Of a stretch of 64,000 nucleotides of DNA, positions 20,046 through 28,982 are shown piece after piece (position 1 is the first letter of the stretch; the number at the start of each line of letters is the position of its first letter). The stretch comes from Intrasporangium calvum DSM 43043 (GTDB taxonomy: Bacteria; Actinomycetota; Actinomycetes; Actinomycetales; Dermatophilaceae): the NCBI RefSeq assembly GCF_000184685.1, contig NC_014830.1:1-64000 (forward strand), read 5' to 3'. The position numbers and the translations under genes are program-made. Under the pieces are notes generated by a model. That model searched no databases. It saw only the letters and a list, made by a program, of their open reading frames with translations, and had not been told where the DNA came from.

Positions 20046-20422
20046 GCCGCCCGCCTTTCGCCGTTCAAGACGGAGCGCAGCACGGAGCCCAAGGTCTCCC
20101 CCAATGCGAGGCGCCGATGCAGGGGGCGGCGCTCTACGGGGTTGAGGCCGCCCCAGACGCCGAACTCCTCGCCGAACACGAGCGCGGACGCGAGGCACAT
20201 CTGGCGCACCGGGCACTCCCGGCAGATGGCGGCCGCCCTGAGACTCTTGAGCGTGTTCGGCTGCCCGAACCAGCGGTACTTCTCGTCGCCTCGGCAGGAG
20301 CCGGCCCGCATCCACTTCGCCCTCAACAGTTCGTCGGGTGAGGGACCGTCACCGTGGTTGATGGTGTCGTCGGCGCGACCATATCTGTGCAGGAACACGC
20401 CCGCGTTGACCTGACCTCTCAT
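20042..20422 (-). CDS. WhiB-family iron-sulfur transcription factor
   Basis: The product is 126 aa. Four cysteines (C43, C67, C70, C76; CxxCxxxxxC) bind the Fe-S cluster, and the G[IV]WGG motif is GVWGGL at 88-93. A basic C-terminal tail would contact DNA. WhiB proteins act with the primary sigma factor and sense redox state. It is embedded between the translocase and rep genes with 4-bp overlaps on both sides, so it may regulate the element's own replication or transfer operon (inferred). Confidence 0.92.
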   Translation of the reverse strand: MRGQVNAGVFLHRYGRADDTINHGDGPSPDELLRAKWMRAGSCRGDEKYRWFGQPNTLKSLRAAAICRECPVRQMCLASALVFGEEFGVWGGLNPVERRPLHRRLALGETLGSVLRSVLNGERRAA

Positions 20423-21846
20423 TGCACTTCCTCCCTCTGGTTCTGCTCGTCGCTGACGCTGATCTGAGCCGCCAGCTCGGCGATGGCGTTGTCGTTGACG
20501 TATGCCGCACGCACGCGCTTGATCTGACGGGTCCCCTCGACGCGGACGAATGCGACGCCGGGGGTCAGTTCGCTGATCTCATCGGCCTTTGCTCCCATTT
20601 CCCTGGCTCCGTCGCCGAGGACCATGGCGACCTGGAGGGGGTTGTCGAGGCGCATGGCCACGCGGGTCGGGAAGAGGTCGCGCCAGCCGACGATGTCCTT
20701 TCCCGGGTCCTGGACAGCGGCGACCACGGTGATGCCGCACGCTCGACCTTGCGTGAGCAGCAGCCCGAGCGCGGTGTCGATGCGTCGAGTCACGGCCCGG
20801 TCGGCGAAAGCTGTGAGAGTGGCCAGCTCGTCGAGCAGCGCGATGATGTGTGGGGAGCCGGCACCGGCGACATGGCTCCGCTGGCCGGACTCCGCGAGCT
20901 GCTTGGCGCGCGAATCCTTCAGGACGACGAGGTCCTCAAGCACCACGCACATGTCCTCGGGGGTGGAGTCCTCGAACCGCGCGAAGAGAGCGCGTCCGGG
21001 CCTTAGCTCCATGCCTCCCTTCGGGTCCACTGCCCAGACTTCGACGAGGCCCTGTCTGATGCCTCGAGTGAGGGCTCGGAGCATGGACCAGAGCACGGAG
21101 CTCTTTCCCGCACCGGTGGCGCCAGCGATGAGCAGGTGGGTTCCCGCCAACCGCAGATGCCAGGTAGAGCCGTCTTCTGCATGGCCCACGGGCAGTGCTG
21201 CCAGGTCGAGTTTGTCGGACTGGGGCAGGGGCAGGATGGGTGCCGCAAGCTGATCCGCTCTACGGAGCTCGAGCCAGACCCTGCCTGGGCGGTCGGGGTG
21301 GATCCGTGCGGCCTCGGAGCGGAAGGCGTGTGCGATGGCATCTGCCTTGCCTGCAACGTCGTCGGGGGTGAGTCCGGTCGGGAGCCGGAGCAGGAGCCTG
21401 TCGGATCCTGCGGTCGTAGGACGCACGCGAAGCAAGGCCACGAGCTCGGGGTCACGGCCCCGGCCGAGGCGTCCGTCGTGAGCGACCAGATCGGTTCGGC
21501 GGGCGACGCCTGTCCAGCGCAGTCGGTAAATCGCGTTCCTCACCATGAACGCCGACCGGTCGGAGACGTGCCGGCTGAAGCTCGACGGCGCCTTCAACCT
21601 CCACGCACCAAGAAGAGCGGCAAGCATGACGAGGACGAGCGCGACTCCCTTCGACCCCAGGAGGACTCCGGCTGCGACCACGAGGAGCAGAGGTACTGCG
21701 GCAGCCGGGAAGCGCACTGCCATGACGAGGGCTGCCCAGAGGGCGCGGAACACCCCAAGCACTCCGAGCACCACGGCCTCGAGAGCCACAGCGAGCAGGT
21801 CGTCGCTGTCGAAGAGCGCCGAGCGGGCTTGGCCTCGGGTGCTCAT
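20419..21846 (-). CDS. FtsK/SpoIIIE-type DNA translocase (TraB-like)
   Basis: This 475-aa protein has an N-terminal membrane region of three to four helices (about 20-85). The motor domain has Walker A AGATGAGKSS near residue 245 and Walker B HIIALLDELATLT. RVAMRLDNP and a C-terminal segment typical of AICE transfer ATPases follow. In AICEs a single such protein moves double-stranded DNA between mycelia. Here it coexists with T4SS-like genes, so it may instead act as coupling protein. ATG 21846 overlaps the upstream stop. Confidence 0.88.
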   Translation of the reverse strand: MSTRGQARSALFDSDDLLAVALEAVVLGVLGVFRALWAALVMAVRFPAAAVPLLLVVAAGVLLGSKGVALVLVMLAALLGAWRLKAPSSFSRHVSDRSAFMVRNAIYRLRWTGVARRTDLVAHDGRLGRGRDPELVALLRVRPTTAGSDRLLLRLPTGLTPDDVAGKADAIAHAFRSEAARIHPDRPGRVWLELRRADQLAAPILPLPQSDKLDLAALPVGHAEDGSTWHLRLAGTHLLIAGATGAGKSSVLWSMLRALTRGIRQGLVEVWAVDPKGGMELRPGRALFARFEDSTPEDMCVVLEDLVVLKDSRAKQLAESGQRSHVAGAGSPHIIALLDELATLTAFADRAVTRRIDTALGLLLTQGRACGITVVAAVQDPGKDIVGWRDLFPTRVAMRLDNPLQVAMVLGDGAREMGAKADEISELTPGVAFVRVEGTRQIKRVRAAYVNDNAIAELAAQISVSDEQNQREEVQ

Positions 21847-22097
21847 GGAGTCCTCGCTCTCCACAGTTCCCGACGCTGCATGCCGATTTCGATGACGATG
21901 GCGCTCATGGCGTGCGACAGGATCCGGTGCTGTACGCGCAGGTCCGTGCTGGGAGCGTCCTTGAAACGCATAGCGAAACGCTCCAGCACGGCCTGCGCGT
22001 CACAGGCCTCGCGGTAGAGGCGCACCATCTCCGCGTGAAGCTCGTCGCGAGGGGCCTCCAAGAAGTCGCACCACGCCTGGACGTCGTTGGCTCGCAT
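21843..22097 (-). CDS. Small helical protein of unknown function
   Basis: The product is 84 aa, predicted all-helical, starting MRANDVQAWCDFLEA. No known domain is recognised. It overlaps both neighbours (TGATG upstream, ATGA downstream) in the transfer operon. The pattern MRxxDxxAW near the start also occurs in the next gene upstream, so the two might be distant paralogues. Confidence 0.6.
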   Translation of the reverse strand: MRANDVQAWCDFLEAPRDELHAEMVRLYREACDAQAVLERFAMRFKDAPSTDLRVQHRILSHAMSAIVIEIGMQRRELWRARTP

Positions 22098-22345
22098 CAC
22101 GTCGCCCGCCTGACGAGGCGGATGCAGGCCTCCATGCACTCGACGGCCTGCGTGAGAGACCGGTTGGCGGAGCGCAGAGACAAGACCATCTCCTCGTCGG
22201 GCGCCTCCTTCATGGCGTTGTACAGGCCACGAAGGTCCTCTTCGGCGTCCTGCATCCGGCGGAGCCTCTCATTCATGGCCCGCTCGAGGAGGCCAGGGTG
22301 AACGCCGAGGCTCTCGGTCCAGGCAACGGTGTCGACGGTGCGCAT
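22097..22345 (-). CDS. Small helical protein of unknown function
   Basis: The product is 82 aa, helical and charged (LLERAMNERLRRMQDAEEDL), with no recognised domain. It starts MRTVDTVAW, similar to the downstream gene. It sits between the pra-like gene and the translocase operon and is probably co-transcribed. Confidence 0.6.
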   Translation of the reverse strand: MRTVDTVAWTESLGVHPGLLERAMNERLRRMQDAEEDLRGLYNAMKEAPDEEMVLSLRSANRSLTQAVECMEACIRLVRRAT

Positions 22346-22374
22346 TCAGATCTCCCCGATCTCTTGGTGACCGC

Positions 22375-22833
22375 TCAGGCGGCCTTGTTCGGGCTGGGAT
22401 TCGGCGCCGGCGCAGACTTGCCAGGCGCGGACATGCCGTCGGCCCGGAGCGACCAGGCGTTCTGTGCGCCGCAACGGTGACCGCGACCCGGCTCCGGCGG
22501 CTTGCACTTCGAGGTGTCCGTCCACGGCGTGGCCGTCAGGCCGTCGAACACGACGCGGGTGAACGGCGAGGATCCGTCGGACGCCGGCGGCACAGGCTGC
22601 ACCTTGGCGATGAGCTTGACCGACACGGTGCGGTTCTTCTTGGTGGCCTCCGGGTCGGCGTCGAGGACGTCGACGGTCCACATCGGCAGGCCGGTTTCCT
22701 TGTCGAGCTGCTGGACCTTGTTGTCCTTGGTCGAGCGGTCGTAGTCGACGACCGGCGTGACCTCGGAGACTAGGTACGCCCCATGCGGGAACACCTCGTC
22801 GTGGCTGATCTTGAGCTTGCGTGCGATGGCCAT
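22375..22833 (-). CDS. pra: Pra-like activator of replication, integration and excision
   Basis: The product is 152 aa. The segment KISHDEVFPHGAYLVSEVTP followed by DYDRSTKDNKVQQLDKETGL and MWTVDVLDADPEA matches my recollection of the pSAM2 Pra family, which switches on replication, integration and excision. The C-terminus is rich in Pro, Ala and Lys. ATG 22833 follows CCAGGAGGC at good spacing; 46 further codons of open frame upstream overlap the promoter and are rejected. The gene is directly behind a strong promoter with two operators, as expected for the controlled switch of the element. Confidence 0.82.
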   Translation of the reverse strand: MAIARKLKISHDEVFPHGAYLVSEVTPVVDYDRSTKDNKVQQLDKETGLPMWTVDVLDADPEATKKNRTVSVKLIAKVQPVPPASDGSSPFTRVVFDGLTATPWTDTSKCKPPEPGRGHRCGAQNAWSLRADGMSAPGKSAPAPNPSPNKAA

Positions 22834-22863
22834 ATCCGCCTCCTGGGTTGATGCATGGCGCCC

Positions 22864-22914
22864 TATGCACCAGTGCATGATCTGACTATGCACCCATGCA
22901 TAGATGACTGTCAA
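22864..22914 (-). promoter_or_regulatory. Promoter of the pra operon with paired TATGCA-N4-TGCATA operators
   Basis: On the minus strand, TTGACA (22909-22914) and CATAGT (22885-22890) are spaced by 18 bp. The palindrome TATGCACCCATGCATA (22887-22902) fills most of the spacer and runs into the -10. A second, nearly identical site TATGCACCAGTGCATG (22864-22879) lies at the expected start point. This is a classic repressible promoter. The repressor is not identified inside the element. Confidence 0.75.
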
Positions 22915-23280
22915 CCATGTAGTACAAGCGGAACCGGCCGTCACTCCGCCGACAAGGAATCCATTCCTCACCGCGCCGAGCTGTGGACTAGGCGTGGTCG
23001 CGGGCGACGAAAGCGAGGTCGCGCCGCGAGGTCATTGGATCGCTAGGCGACGGTCAACCTACGGCGTCACGCGATCGTCCCTGAAGCTTGAGAATGAGGC
23101 GAGGCCGCTTCGGCTGAGGGCGCGTCGCCACCACCCTGCCCGCCACGGCGTGCTTTGCGAGCTCTTGGACGACAGAAAGGCCGGCCTTGTCCCCGTGGTC
23201 GCAGTTGGGGTGTGCGACCGGCGTCTACTTTGCCTCATTCGCCCCCAAATCCACAGCGACAGGGCTAGAGTCGCGTCGCC
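22915..23280. other. Intergenic region, no gene seen
   Basis: This stretch of about 365 bp separates the divergent pra promoter and the plus-strand gene at 23281. Open frames here show no family resemblance. Nothing further is recognised apart from upstream promoter DNA for both directions. Confidence 0.4.
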
Positions 23281-23652
23281 ATGAGCTTCAGGGAGCGCGT
23301 GATCGACCGAGGAGGCGTTGTGAATATCGACCGGATGCTCGGCATCGCGGTGAGGACTTCGGCGGATTTCGGCGACGGTGCCTGGACGCCGGGGATGCCC
23401 CTCCAGCAAGGATGGCTGTGGGCCGGGACGGTGGAGGGCGACACCGTCCTCGCGTTCGAACTTGGCCCGGGACGGGTCTTGTTCGGATTCACTCCCGACG
23501 AGCTCAGATCCGTACGCAAGGTCGCGTCGGGCTTCAACACAGTGGTCGAATGCGTGGTTGCAGAGGAGAACGGCTCGCCTAGGACTTTCACCCTAGTGGG
23601 GCCAAGGGGCCGAATTAAGAAGGCATTCCAGCATATCGGGAAACCGATCTGA
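23281..23652 (+). CDS. Hypothetical protein
   Basis: The product is 123 aa with mixed alpha/beta composition, including VLAFELGPGRVLFGFTPDEL and a C-terminal VGPRGRIKKAFQHIG. There are no cysteines beyond one and no membrane helix. I recognise no family. It is one of two plus-strand genes in an otherwise minus-strand element and has lower GC than the backbone, suggesting separately acquired cargo. The start ATG 23281 lacks a clear ribosome-binding site, and a start at a downstream GTG is possible. Confidence 0.5.
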   Translation: MSFRERVIDRGGVVNIDRMLGIAVRTSADFGDGAWTPGMPLQQGWLWAGTVEGDTVLAFELGPGRVLFGFTPDELRSVRKVASGFNTVVECVVAEENGSPRTFTLVGPRGRIKKAFQHIGKPI

Positions 23653-23707
23653 CTTCAGGCGGTGGCCGCTTGAGATATCGGCCCTCGTAGGTAGTCGAAC
23701 ATCACCT

Positions 23708-24142
23708 ATGACCATCGACTGCACCAACAGTCGTCCCGCCCTGAACGATAGTAAGGCTCCCATCGTGCTTAAGTTTCATGTTCCCATGCGCCGAGACACC
23801 CTCAACATACTGAATATCATCTACAAGAACGTTGAGTTCGTGCGGATGGGGGTGAGTGCTGACGTCAACCGTGCGTTGGTCTCCGCGAAGGAGGGCCAGC
23901 CAATCGATGGCATGCGTGGCGCTGTCGTCACCAACTTGGTCGGCGACAAGGACTACGAAAGTCTGCGATTCCTGTTCAAAGTGGCAACGGATACCGATCT
24001 TGGGAAACTGCTAGTCGCTCTCGGCGTCGACCCAGCGACAGACTTTGATCAGTACACCCGGGGCGTGGCGGCCGACTTCGCAGTCTTCGAACGCCTGATG
24101 GCGAACCCACCGAAGAAGCAGGGGTTCTTCGGAAAGTGGTGA
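23708..24142 (+). CDS. Hypothetical protein, low-GC cargo
   Basis: The product is 144 aa (MTIDCTNSRPALNDSKAPIV, then a region with FHVPMRRDTLNILNIIYKNV and a C-terminal KKQGFFGKW). Codon use is clearly less GC-rich than the conjugation genes. No domain or membrane segment is recognised. It may form a small unit with the preceding gene, 55 bp away. Confidence 0.55.
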   Translation: MTIDCTNSRPALNDSKAPIVLKFHVPMRRDTLNILNIIYKNVEFVRMGVSADVNRALVSAKEGQPIDGMRGAVVTNLVGDKDYESLRFLFKVATDTDLGKLLVALGVDPATDFDQYTRGVAADFAVFERLMANPPKKQGFFGKW

Positions 24143-24197
24143 AGGCCTTCTAACTCGAGCCACCTCAGGTCGTTCCCGACGCTGCCCTCCATCACTT

Positions 24198-25424
24198 TCA
24201 GTGTTCTGCGGATTTGCTCATCCAGAGCGTGACCGAGATGAGGCAAGCGGTGATGAAAGCTGCCCACAGGGCGGCATCAATGTACAACTGGCTCGCCACT
24301 AAGCCTCCTGTCAACGCACCGAGCGCACCGGAGCCTATGCCTGCCACGCGCGTGGTGGCGCTAACCCTACCGAGCATGAGGTCGGGCGTGAGTCGCTGAC
24401 GAGCGACCGCTCCCAGGACTGTGACCGCCATCGACGTGCCTCCAACCGCGGCGACGGCAATCGCGGCCACCCAAGGGTTTGGCGCCGCAAGCACTGCGAG
24501 CCATCCGAGACCTTGGACTGCAAGCCCCACCCCGTACAAGTTTGTCGCCGACACCTTGCTCTTGAACTTTGGAACGACATAGCCTGCCACCAACCCGCCA
24601 ACCGCTGCTGACGCAAGAAGAAGTCCAAAGCCTTGCTCACTGACCCCGAGCTGGTCCATCGCAAAGAGCACAAAGGTCGCGTTGGCCGTGTTGTAGACGA
24701 AGTTGAACGACGCCATGCCGATCGTCAGGGTTCGCAACTCTCGATGGCGTGCCAAATAGTGGATGCCTTCCTTGACCGAGGCTAGGAGCCGAGGGCGACC
24801 GTCACGGGCGGTTGCGGGCTGAAGAGATCCCAGGCCGGCAAGAAACATCGCCGAGAGAATGAAGGTCGCGGCATTGGCGACAAAAGGTAGCCCAGCTGCC
24901 ACAACAAACAGAGCGGCACCAGCGGGCGGTCCGATGAGGCTGCGGCCCATGAGATCCAAAGACCAGATCCGGGCATTCGCTGTGGCTAGAACCTTCGAGT
25001 CGCGGCCCACCACCGCTGGGATCGCCGCTTGAGCAGCGGGATCGAAGAAGCAGCTTGCCACGCCGAGCAGGAAGACGCTGAGGATGAGGAGCCAGATCTG
25101 AGCGACTCCAGCTACCACCGCGAGTCCCAGGCCGCCGATGATCAGCGCCCTCACGAGATCCGCAACAACCATGGTCCGACGTCGGGGCCAGCGGTCCACG
25201 AGCGCCCCCGCCGGCAGCCCAACGACGAGCCACGCGGCATACGTTGCAGCCACGGTGAGCGAGACCTGGAACGGGTCGTCCGTCAGGCGGGCAGCTAGCA
25301 GTGGCACCGCGGCGAGCACCATGCCCTGACCCGCGATGGAGACGCTGGTTGAGGCGAGAAGCCGGCCGAGACCCCGTCCTGCTGGGACCTCGACCGCCTC
25401 CTCACGCTCCATGGCAGTGCTCAT
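24198..25424 (-). CDS. MFS transporter (multidrug or siderophore export type)
   Basis: This 408-aa permease has about twelve membrane helices. The MFS motif A-like loop GLPAGALVDRWPRRRTMVV follows helix 2. It resembles the EntS/MFS_3 group of exporters. Substrate is unknown. ATG 25424 overlaps the DUF397 stop by 4 bp, so it is translated with the regulator pair upstream. Codon use is mixed, with stretches of lower GC. Confidence 0.85.
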   Translation of the reverse strand: MSTAMEREEAVEVPAGRGLGRLLASTSVSIAGQGMVLAAVPLLAARLTDDPFQVSLTVAATYAAWLVVGLPAGALVDRWPRRRTMVVADLVRALIIGGLGLAVVAGVAQIWLLILSVFLLGVASCFFDPAAQAAIPAVVGRDSKVLATANARIWSLDLMGRSLIGPPAGAALFVVAAGLPFVANAATFILSAMFLAGLGSLQPATARDGRPRLLASVKEGIHYLARHRELRTLTIGMASFNFVYNTANATFVLFAMDQLGVSEQGFGLLLASAAVGGLVAGYVVPKFKSKVSATNLYGVGLAVQGLGWLAVLAAPNPWVAAIAVAAVGGTSMAVTVLGAVARQRLTPDLMLGRVSATTRVAGIGSGALGALTGGLVASQLYIDAALWAAFITACLISVTLWMSKSAEH

Positions 25425-25642
25425 CCCGACTTTCGCAGCTCGTCGTAGTCGAACTCGCCGTTCCGGACACCGCCGGTGAACGCGCGCCATTCGGCCTCGG
25501 TGAACTCGAGGATGCTTCCTTGGCCTCGGGCCTTGGAGTCGCGGACACCCACCATCCCCGCTGAGTGGGCGACCTCGACGCACGCGCCCGTGTCGCTGAT
25601 GACGGATTTTCGCCATGCAGCGGTGTTCCAGTCCGGCTTCAT
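25421..25642 (-). CDS. DUF397 protein
   Basis: This 73-aa protein of the actinobacterial DUF397 family has the conserved pattern W-R-K-S, then G-A-C-V-E-V-A, then V-R-D-S-K, and F-T-x-A-E-W-R-A-F near the end. Such proteins nearly always lie next to a DUF5753-type XRE regulator, as here (22 bp upstream). They are thought to act with it in a regulator/partner pair. ATG 25642 or GTG 25645 may be the start. Confidence 0.9.
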   Translation of the reverse strand: MKPDWNTAAWRKSVISDTGACVEVAHSAGMVGVRDSKARGQGSILEFTEAEWRAFTGGVRNGEFDYDELRKSG

Positions 25643-25663
25643 CACTGTTCCTCTCCTTAGTCT

Positions 25664-26479
25664 TCACGACGCCCAGTCGCGCCGTGCACTCTCGATCGCG
25701 CGACGGGACTCGTCGACGTCGAGGGCGTCCTTGCGCAGCTGCTCGAACAGCCGCTCGTATGCCGTGATGTCGCGTTCCGCAGACAGGTAGAGGTCTGCGG
25801 TCTGGGCCTCGACGAGTACGACCGGCGTTCCGGCCTTGAACTCGTAGAGCACGAAGGACCCTGCGACATAGGTGGCGTTGGTCGACCCGAGGGGCACGAC
25901 CCGTAGGTCGGCGTATCCCTCCTCGATCCGCTCGAGTAGCCGCTCAAGCTGGCTCGTCATGTCCGCTCCCGTGGTCCTGGGCGATCGGCGAAGCACCGCT
26001 TCATCCAGGACGACGTCGTAGCGAACGCCGTGCCGCTCGCCAAGGAGTCTCTGGCGCTCGAGACGCTGCCCGACGACAGCCTCCGCGTTGAGACCTGCAG
26101 CTTCGCAGATCCCTCGGGTGTAGGCCTCGGTCTGGAGTAGACCCGGGATCCACGACGCCTGGTACTGGCGAAGCCGCTTCACCCGTGTCTCCACAGCTTC
26201 GACCGCTGCTTGGCGTCGAGGAGCTCCCCCGGCGCTGACGATCCAGGCACCCTCGAGCCCGCTGCTTCGAGCGACGGACCCGAGGATCTCAGCGCGCACC
26301 TCTTCGGCCACGCCGTAGTAGTTCAACAGCTCCGCGACCTCGCTGACAGAGGCACCGAAGCGTCCCGTCTCGACCCTGGAGATCTTCGACTGGGACCAGC
26401 CCAGGTCGCGGGCGACTGCTGAACCCGAGATCCCCGCAGCCTCACGGATGCGGCGGAGCTCGGCACCTACCTCGATCAT
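25664..26479 (-). CDS. XRE-family helix-turn-helix regulator with DUF5753 domain
   Basis: The product is 271 aa. An N-terminal HTH (LRRIREAAGISGSAVARDLG, then WSQSKISRVE) is followed by a long DUF5753 region (WIPGLLQTEAYTRGI, then VGQRLERQRLL, VLDEAVLRR). These regulators work with DUF397 proteins in Streptomyces-type genomes. ATG 26479 follows GGAAGG at 5-bp spacing; the upstream 39 open codons show no conservation. It probably controls the DUF397-MFS unit. Confidence 0.9.
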   Translation of the reverse strand: MIEVGAELRRIREAAGISGSAVARDLGWSQSKISRVETGRFGASVSEVAELLNYYGVAEEVRAEILGSVARSSGLEGAWIVSAGGAPRRQAAVEAVETRVKRLRQYQASWIPGLLQTEAYTRGICEAAGLNAEAVVGQRLERQRLLGERHGVRYDVVLDEAVLRRSPRTTGADMTSQLERLLERIEEGYADLRVVPLGSTNATYVAGSFVLYEFKAGTPVVLVEAQTADLYLSAERDITAYERLFEQLRKDALDVDESRRAIESARRDWAS

Positions 26480-26583
26480 GGCGTCCTTCCATGCAGTGAT
26501 GAATAGGACGACGATATATCCGGCAAGGACAGGGAATCGAGAACTCAGGCGCTGCGACCCACGCAGGGGGTCCGTTTGGACGG

Positions 26584-27282
26584 TCATTGGACCCACAACC
26601 GCTCGATGGGCACGACCCGGACGACACGCTCACCGGGCCCATACGAGTGCTGTGCCCACGTGTACCAGTCGCGTTCGGTGACGACCCCCACGACGAGGTC
26701 ACCACCGGAGCCGAGCTGCACCGGGGAGACGGCCCTCAGGTCCTCCTCGAAGTACCCGTCCTCGAGGTCCAGCGTCACCCGGGTGCCGACCAGGTGGTGC
26801 TGGCGGGCGACGCGCTGGAGAGGCTCGATCCGCGACAGGTTGGGGTCGGTGATGGCGTTCTCGAGCCAGGCATCTGGTGCTGCGGCCGTCGGGGCGTACT
26901 CGTCGATGATGACGAGCTTCTCGATCCAGACCCGCGAAAGGCCGACGACGACTCGTCGCTCCGAGTTGCCGGAGTAGAAGTCAGCCTCTTCCTGAAGGAC
27001 GACGCCGAGCTCGTCGAGACCGTGCGCGTGAGGGGGCGCGTAGGAGACGACGCGCAGGCTGTCGCGCCATCCGTATGCCGTGAGGCCGGCTTCGTGGTCG
27101 AGGCTCGTCATGAGGAACCTGGCCCGCAGTCCGCGGGGCGTCGGTTGGGTGGGGATAAGACGGTCGGTGAGGATTGCAGGTCGGCCGGCAGCTGAAGGCG
27201 TCAGGGCCTCACAGACCGGCTCGAGCCCGGCGACGAGGGCGGCGAACTTCGCGTCGAAATCGTTGGCGTGGTTCTCAGCCAT
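26584..27282 (-). CDS. Hypothetical protein of the transfer operon
   Basis: This 232-aa soluble protein shows mixed alpha/beta composition; no signal peptide or membrane helix is seen. I do not recognise the family. It starts within the end of the NlpC/P60 gene (8-bp overlap), so it belongs to the conjugation operon and is its last gene. The DUF5753 regulator begins about 100 bp downstream. Confidence 0.6.
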   Translation of the reverse strand: MAENHANDFDAKFAALVAGLEPVCEALTPSAAGRPAILTDRLIPTQPTPRGLRARFLMTSLDHEAGLTAYGWRDSLRVVSYAPPHAHGLDELGVVLQEEADFYSGNSERRVVVGLSRVWIEKLVIIDEYAPTAAAPDAWLENAITDPNLSRIEPLQRVARQHHLVGTRVTLDLEDGYFEEDLRAVSPVQLGSGGDLVVGVVTERDWYTWAQHSYGPGERVVRVVPIERLWVQ

Positions 27283-28366
27283 GGCGGGCTCCTGCGACGA
27301 CGGGTAGTTCTTGGGAGACAGCCGGTCGGCCGACGTAGGCCAGCTCATTGCGCCAGTAGGGCTGTGAGAGGAAGTCGTGGACGACCTCGACGGTCAGGCC
27401 CGTGCGCGGGGCGTGAATCATGCCGCCCTGCCCGTCGTACATACCGACGTGGTGGAAGAAGGTCGCGGGATCTCCAGGCGCGTGGAAGAACACCAGGTCT
27501 CCGGCCCTCCAACCGGCGGGGTCGAGCCCAACGGAGGGAAGAGCCGCGGCCTGGGCGCTGGCGACACGAGGGATGCTTGCGCCGGCTTGGTGCCATGCGT
27601 ACTGCGTGAGGGATGAGCAGTCGAAGCCGACGATGCCGGCGCCGCGGCCGAATCCCTCCCCTGGGCCGTTGATCGTGCCTCCGCCCCAGCTGTAGGGCGT
27701 GCCGAGCCACCTCAGCGCAGCCCGGACAGCTTCGCCTCCTGCGCTCCCGTCCATGGCCGACGCTGCGGAGTAGCAGGCGGAGGCGATGACGGACGGCTCC
27801 CCGACGACTTGGACGGCCAATGCCTCCCACTTCGCGTAGGCGCTGGGGAAAGCGCTGCGCTGGACGGCCTGCGCAGCCTCGGTCAGCCGCACGGACTCGA
27901 AGCCGGCGATGTCCAGGAGCCCCGGCTCACCGCCTCGTCCACCGGTGTAGAACATCCGGGCCGACTGAACGGGGTCCATTCTGTCGGCGGTGCTGCCCCA
28001 AGCAGCCCGCTGCTGGAAGAGGCCGACGCTGTCGCGGTCGCCGTGGGGGATGTTGACCAGGCTCGACTCCTGCATGGCGGTGGCAACGGCGATGACCCAG
28101 CCGTAGGACGGAACGTTGAGGTCCCGGCCCACAGCTACGATGGTGCGCGCGTTCCGGGTCTGTTCCCCTGTCAGGCCCGGAACGTCTTTGTCACTCAGCT
28201 CCGCGCCCGGACACGCGCCACCCTTGGAAGGCATGCCGGATTGCTCGTTCGAGGCGCCGAGCAGCCCGGATCCGACCAGGGGGAGGGCGATGTAGGCGAC
28301 GCGGCGGATGCGTCGCCACAGGAGCTTCTTGGCCAGAGTGGCAGCCAGTGCGACCGGAGCAGGCAT
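27275..28366 (-). CDS. NlpC/P60 peptidoglycan hydrolase of the conjugation system
   Basis: This 363-aa cell-wall enzyme probably opens peptidoglycan for the mating channel. One N-terminal membrane helix (about 20-40) comes first. A lytic-transglycosylase-like middle part follows (AVATAMQESSLVNI, GDRDSVGLFQQR). The C-terminal NlpC/P60 domain has catalytic Cys in GFDCSSLTQYAWHQAG (near residue 250) and His in FFHHVGMYDG. Such two-domain VirB1/TcpG-like proteins are common in Gram-positive conjugative elements. Confidence 0.9.
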   Translation of the reverse strand: MPAPVALAATLAKKLLWRRIRRVAYIALPLVGSGLLGASNEQSGMPSKGGACPGAELSDKDVPGLTGEQTRNARTIVAVGRDLNVPSYGWVIAVATAMQESSLVNIPHGDRDSVGLFQQRAAWGSTADRMDPVQSARMFYTGGRGGEPGLLDIAGFESVRLTEAAQAVQRSAFPSAYAKWEALAVQVVGEPSVIASACYSAASAMDGSAGGEAVRAALRWLGTPYSWGGGTINGPGEGFGRGAGIVGFDCSSLTQYAWHQAGASIPRVASAQAAALPSVGLDPAGWRAGDLVFFHAPGDPATFFHHVGMYDGQGGMIHAPRTGLTVEVVHDFLSQPYWRNELAYVGRPAVSQELPVVAGARHG

Positions 28367-28367
28367 G

Positions 28368-28982
28368 TCAGCCTCCTGCCTTTGGAGTGGCGGTGAGGAC
28401 AGGCGTCGGAGCGCCGGGCACGTCGTCTGACGAGCGGATGTCGCTTACGACACACGTCGACCCCGAGCGTGCGAGGACGAGGTCGAGGCGTCCTCCATCG
28501 GTGGTTATGCGCGCGATGGGCAGGTCACCGTCCTGGCCAACGAGCTGGGGCTCTCCCTCGACCGTGGTCGCAGGCACGTTAGCGGGATCGACGCTGCGGA
28601 GCTCCTCGAGGAACGCGGGAGTCGCGTAGGGCGCCATCCTCGCCAGCCACAACTGCTGAGAGCGCTTCGTCTGCATCCACTCGTCTACGAACTGTGCCGC
28701 GTTCGAGAGGCAGTCCGTGCCGGGTCCGGCGGCAAGGTCTGCAGTTGGGGTTTGGGCAGGCGACACGAGCGGCCCGGTCGATGGCGTTACCGCGGGTGGC
28801 GACTGCGTGCCCTCGGGGACCGCCGTGGACGCTGCCTTGATTGGCGCTTCGCCGTCGCCCCCGAGGGCCGAGCTGACTCGACCGATGAGGGCGATAGCGA
28901 CGAAGAGCGACACCACGGTGATGGCCAGGTTGCGCCATGACCAGAGCGGCCAGCGGAGCGCACGGTTAAGGTTGTCACTCAT
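28368..28982 (-). CDS. Membrane-anchored conjugation protein (VirB8/TcpC-like, tentative)
   Basis: The product is 204 aa. A cytoplasmic start is followed by one membrane helix (LAITVVSLFVAIALIG, about 19-35), a Ser/Thr/Pro linker and an extracellular domain with DEWMQTKRSQQLWLARMAPY and a Cys pair. This matches the layout of VirB8/TcpC-like scaffold proteins, but similarity is by architecture only. It overlaps the VirB6-like gene by 8 bp. Confidence 0.65.
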   Translation of the reverse strand: MSDNLNRALRWPLWSWRNLAITVVSLFVAIALIGRVSSALGGDGEAPIKAASTAVPEGTQSPPAVTPSTGPLVSPAQTPTADLAAGPGTDCLSNAAQFVDEWMQTKRSQQLWLARMAPYATPAFLEELRSVDPANVPATTVEGEPQLVGQDGDLPIARITTDGGRLDLVLARSGSTCVVSDIRSSDDVPGAPTPVLTATPKAGG

